NCBI GenBank assembly: GCA_022578965.1
Contig: MU400513.1
Span: forward strand, 186,001 to 250,000
Source: Xylaria sp. FL1777
Lineage: Eukaryota; Ascomycota; Sordariomycetes; Xylariales; Xylariaceae
Length of the DNA stretch: 64,000 nucleotides
Direction of reading: 5' to 3'
Shown one piece after another: positions 63,091 to 64,000 of this stretch. The number at the start of each line of letters is the position of its first letter. Positions within the stretch are counted from its first letter, which is position 1. The position numbers and the translations under genes were made by a program. The notes beneath the pieces were generated by a model. The model ran no database searches. It was not told the origin of the DNA and was given only the letters and a program-made list of their open reading frames with translations.

Positions 63091-63112
63091 CCCCGCCAGT
63101 GGTGGTATAAAG
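63091..63112 (+). promoter_or_regulatory. TATA-like box and CreA-type site of ALDH
   Basis: CCCCGC (GCGGGG on the minus strand, fitting the CreA consensus SYGGRG) at 63,091 and TATAAAG at 63,106 lie about 90-100 bp before the ATG. Carbon-catabolite control of aldehyde dehydrogenase genes by CreA is known in Aspergillus; here it is an inference from the motif. Confidence 0.4.
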
Positions 63113-63193
63113 CAGTCTCTCTTCTCGATCAATTGACCCCTCCATCCAGTCCATCCAACATCCTCCATCTCATTGCATCGACAACCACACACC

Positions 63194-64000
63194 ATGCCTC
63201 TGTCCGTTCAATTGAAGACGCCGATTACCGGCACCTATACCCAGCCCACCGGATTGTAAGTAGCCATCTATACTGCGTGTCTTGTCTTACATCCACGCAC
63301 TTCTGCTACTACTACACTACTACACTACTACGTCCTAACCATCCCGGCGGATTACTTCGCATTGCTCGTGCAACCTTGGCAACCAATCATCGAATCCCTT
63401 CACTGACACTTGCTGCTTGCGTCACACAGGTTCATCAACAACGAATGGGTAGAAGGTGTCGACAAGAAGACGTTTGAGGTCATCAACCCATCCACCGAGG
63501 AAGTTATCTGCTCTGTCCACGAGGCCACCGAGAAGGATATCGATATCGCTGTAGTCGCCGCCCGCAAGGCCTTCGAGACGACATGGAGACACACTACGCC
63601 TCAGCAGCGTGGCATCAACTTGACGAACCTTGCTGATCTTGTCGAGAAGAACCTCGACCTCCTGGCTGCTGTCGAGTCTCTGGATAATGGCAAGTCCATT
63701 ACCATGGCTCGTGGAGATGTTGGCGCTGTTGCAGGATGCATCCGATACTACGGTGGCTGGGCCGATAAGATTCACGGCAAGACCATCGATATCAACTCCG
63801 AGACATTTCACTACACAAAACACGAGCCGGTGAGTTTGCCTTGATATGCAGTAGTGCGGGATCCTCTTCAGAGCAATATGCTAACAAAACTACCCAGATT
63901 GGTGTCTGCGGTCAAATCATCCCCTGGAATTTCCCTCTCCTGATGTTGGCTTGGAAGATCGGTCCCGCCTTGGCCACCGGCAACACCATTGTCCTCAAGA
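63194..64000 (+). CDS. NAD(P)+-dependent aldehyde dehydrogenase, 5' part (cut by window end)
   Basis: Oxidises aldehydes to acids; close to fungal aldA-type enzymes used in ethanol/acetaldehyde metabolism. Exons seen are 63194-63255, 63430-63829 and 63898 to beyond the window end. Intron 1 has GTAAGT...CACACAG (phase 2). Intron 2 has GTGAGT, branch GCTAAC and CCCAG (phase 0). Recognisable blocks are [60 protein letters not shown] and [31 protein letters not shown]. The last includes the PWNFP motif of the cofactor-binding domain. About 188 residues are present of a usual ~500; the catalytic Cys and Glu lie outside. A gene symbol is not assigned because several paralogues exist in fungi. Confidence 0.93.

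Larger units (their letters stand above)
59856..63193. other. long intergenic region between tbf1 and ALDH
   Basis: 3.3 kb with no supported gene. The part to about 60,350 is the probable 5' region of tbf1; overlapping frames there on the plus strand have no domain. From 60,355 onward there are repeated TAGGTA/TACCTA words, a run of CACCTAT units at about 61,980-62,015, and a GTAC-rich palindromic segment at 62,607-62,632. From about 62,800 the sequence is the ALDH promoter. Confidence 0.5.

Overview
The window is nuclear DNA of a filamentous ascomycete (Pezizomycotina, probably Sordariomycetes; the species cannot be named from sequence alone). Genes carry short introns of about 50-200 nt with GT..AG ends and CTAAC/CTGAC-type branch points. 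The families present are typical of such fungi: Gyp5-type TBC protein, telobox-Myb Tbf1, eS8, MINDY deubiquitinase, Zn2Cys6 regulator, GH5-CBM1 endoglucanase and a DUF7703-type membrane protein. The central 22 kb is so rich in A+T, and so clearly decayed by C:G-to-T:A transitions, that repeat-induced point mutation (RIP) is the natural explanation.

Layout. Left arm (1-18.5 kb): an unrecognised 438-aa protein, ribosomal protein eS8, a Gyp5-like RabGAP (minus), a weak orphan ORF, an intron-containing tRNA-Met (minus), a multi-pass membrane protein, and a six-exon gene for a STAND-type N-terminal domain plus ankyrin protein (minus). Centre (18,506-40,647): one LTR retrotransposon (element A, Ty3/gypsy with a decayed chromodomain, plus orientation, 334-bp LTRs) whose 3' LTR is split by a second LTR retroelement (element B, minus orientation, 304-bp LTRs). 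Both are RIP-degraded. Right arm (40.7-64 kb): a gene-poor 3.8 kb stretch, a secreted cellulase, a steroid-reductase-family membrane enzyme (minus), a Zn2Cys6 regulator followed in tandem by a PhyH-type dioxygenase, a MINDY deubiquitinase, Tbf1 (minus), a 3.3 kb intergenic region, and the first exons of an aldehyde dehydrogenase running off the window.

Main discovery. Element A lies inside the first codons of the ankyrin gene. The ancestral start (Met-Ala-Asp-Pro..., the usual opening of this fungal family) is now at 40,658 on the minus strand. The rest of the gene starts 22 kb away at 18,505. The 5-bp target duplication (GGGTT/GGGTC) marks the junction. The outer end of the LTR has supplied a new ATG (18,517, minus) that reads in frame into the truncated gene, exchanging Met-Ala-Asp for Met-Arg-Val-Thr-Asn. 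That ATG survives because RIP fades out at the outer edges of the insertion; it is destroyed in the inner LTR copy. The nesting can be checked arithmetically: the two parts of the broken LTR (198 + 140 bp) minus a 4-bp duplication equal the intact LTR (334 bp).

Other points of interest: a 4-nt microexon needed for a canonical Zn2Cys6 motif, a possible CaaX box on the MINDY enzyme, and a palindromic TACCTAGGTA-type word recurring in intergenic DNA. Exon boundaries are my own reading from splice consensus plus frame continuity. Every multi-exon model given keeps phase from start to stop.
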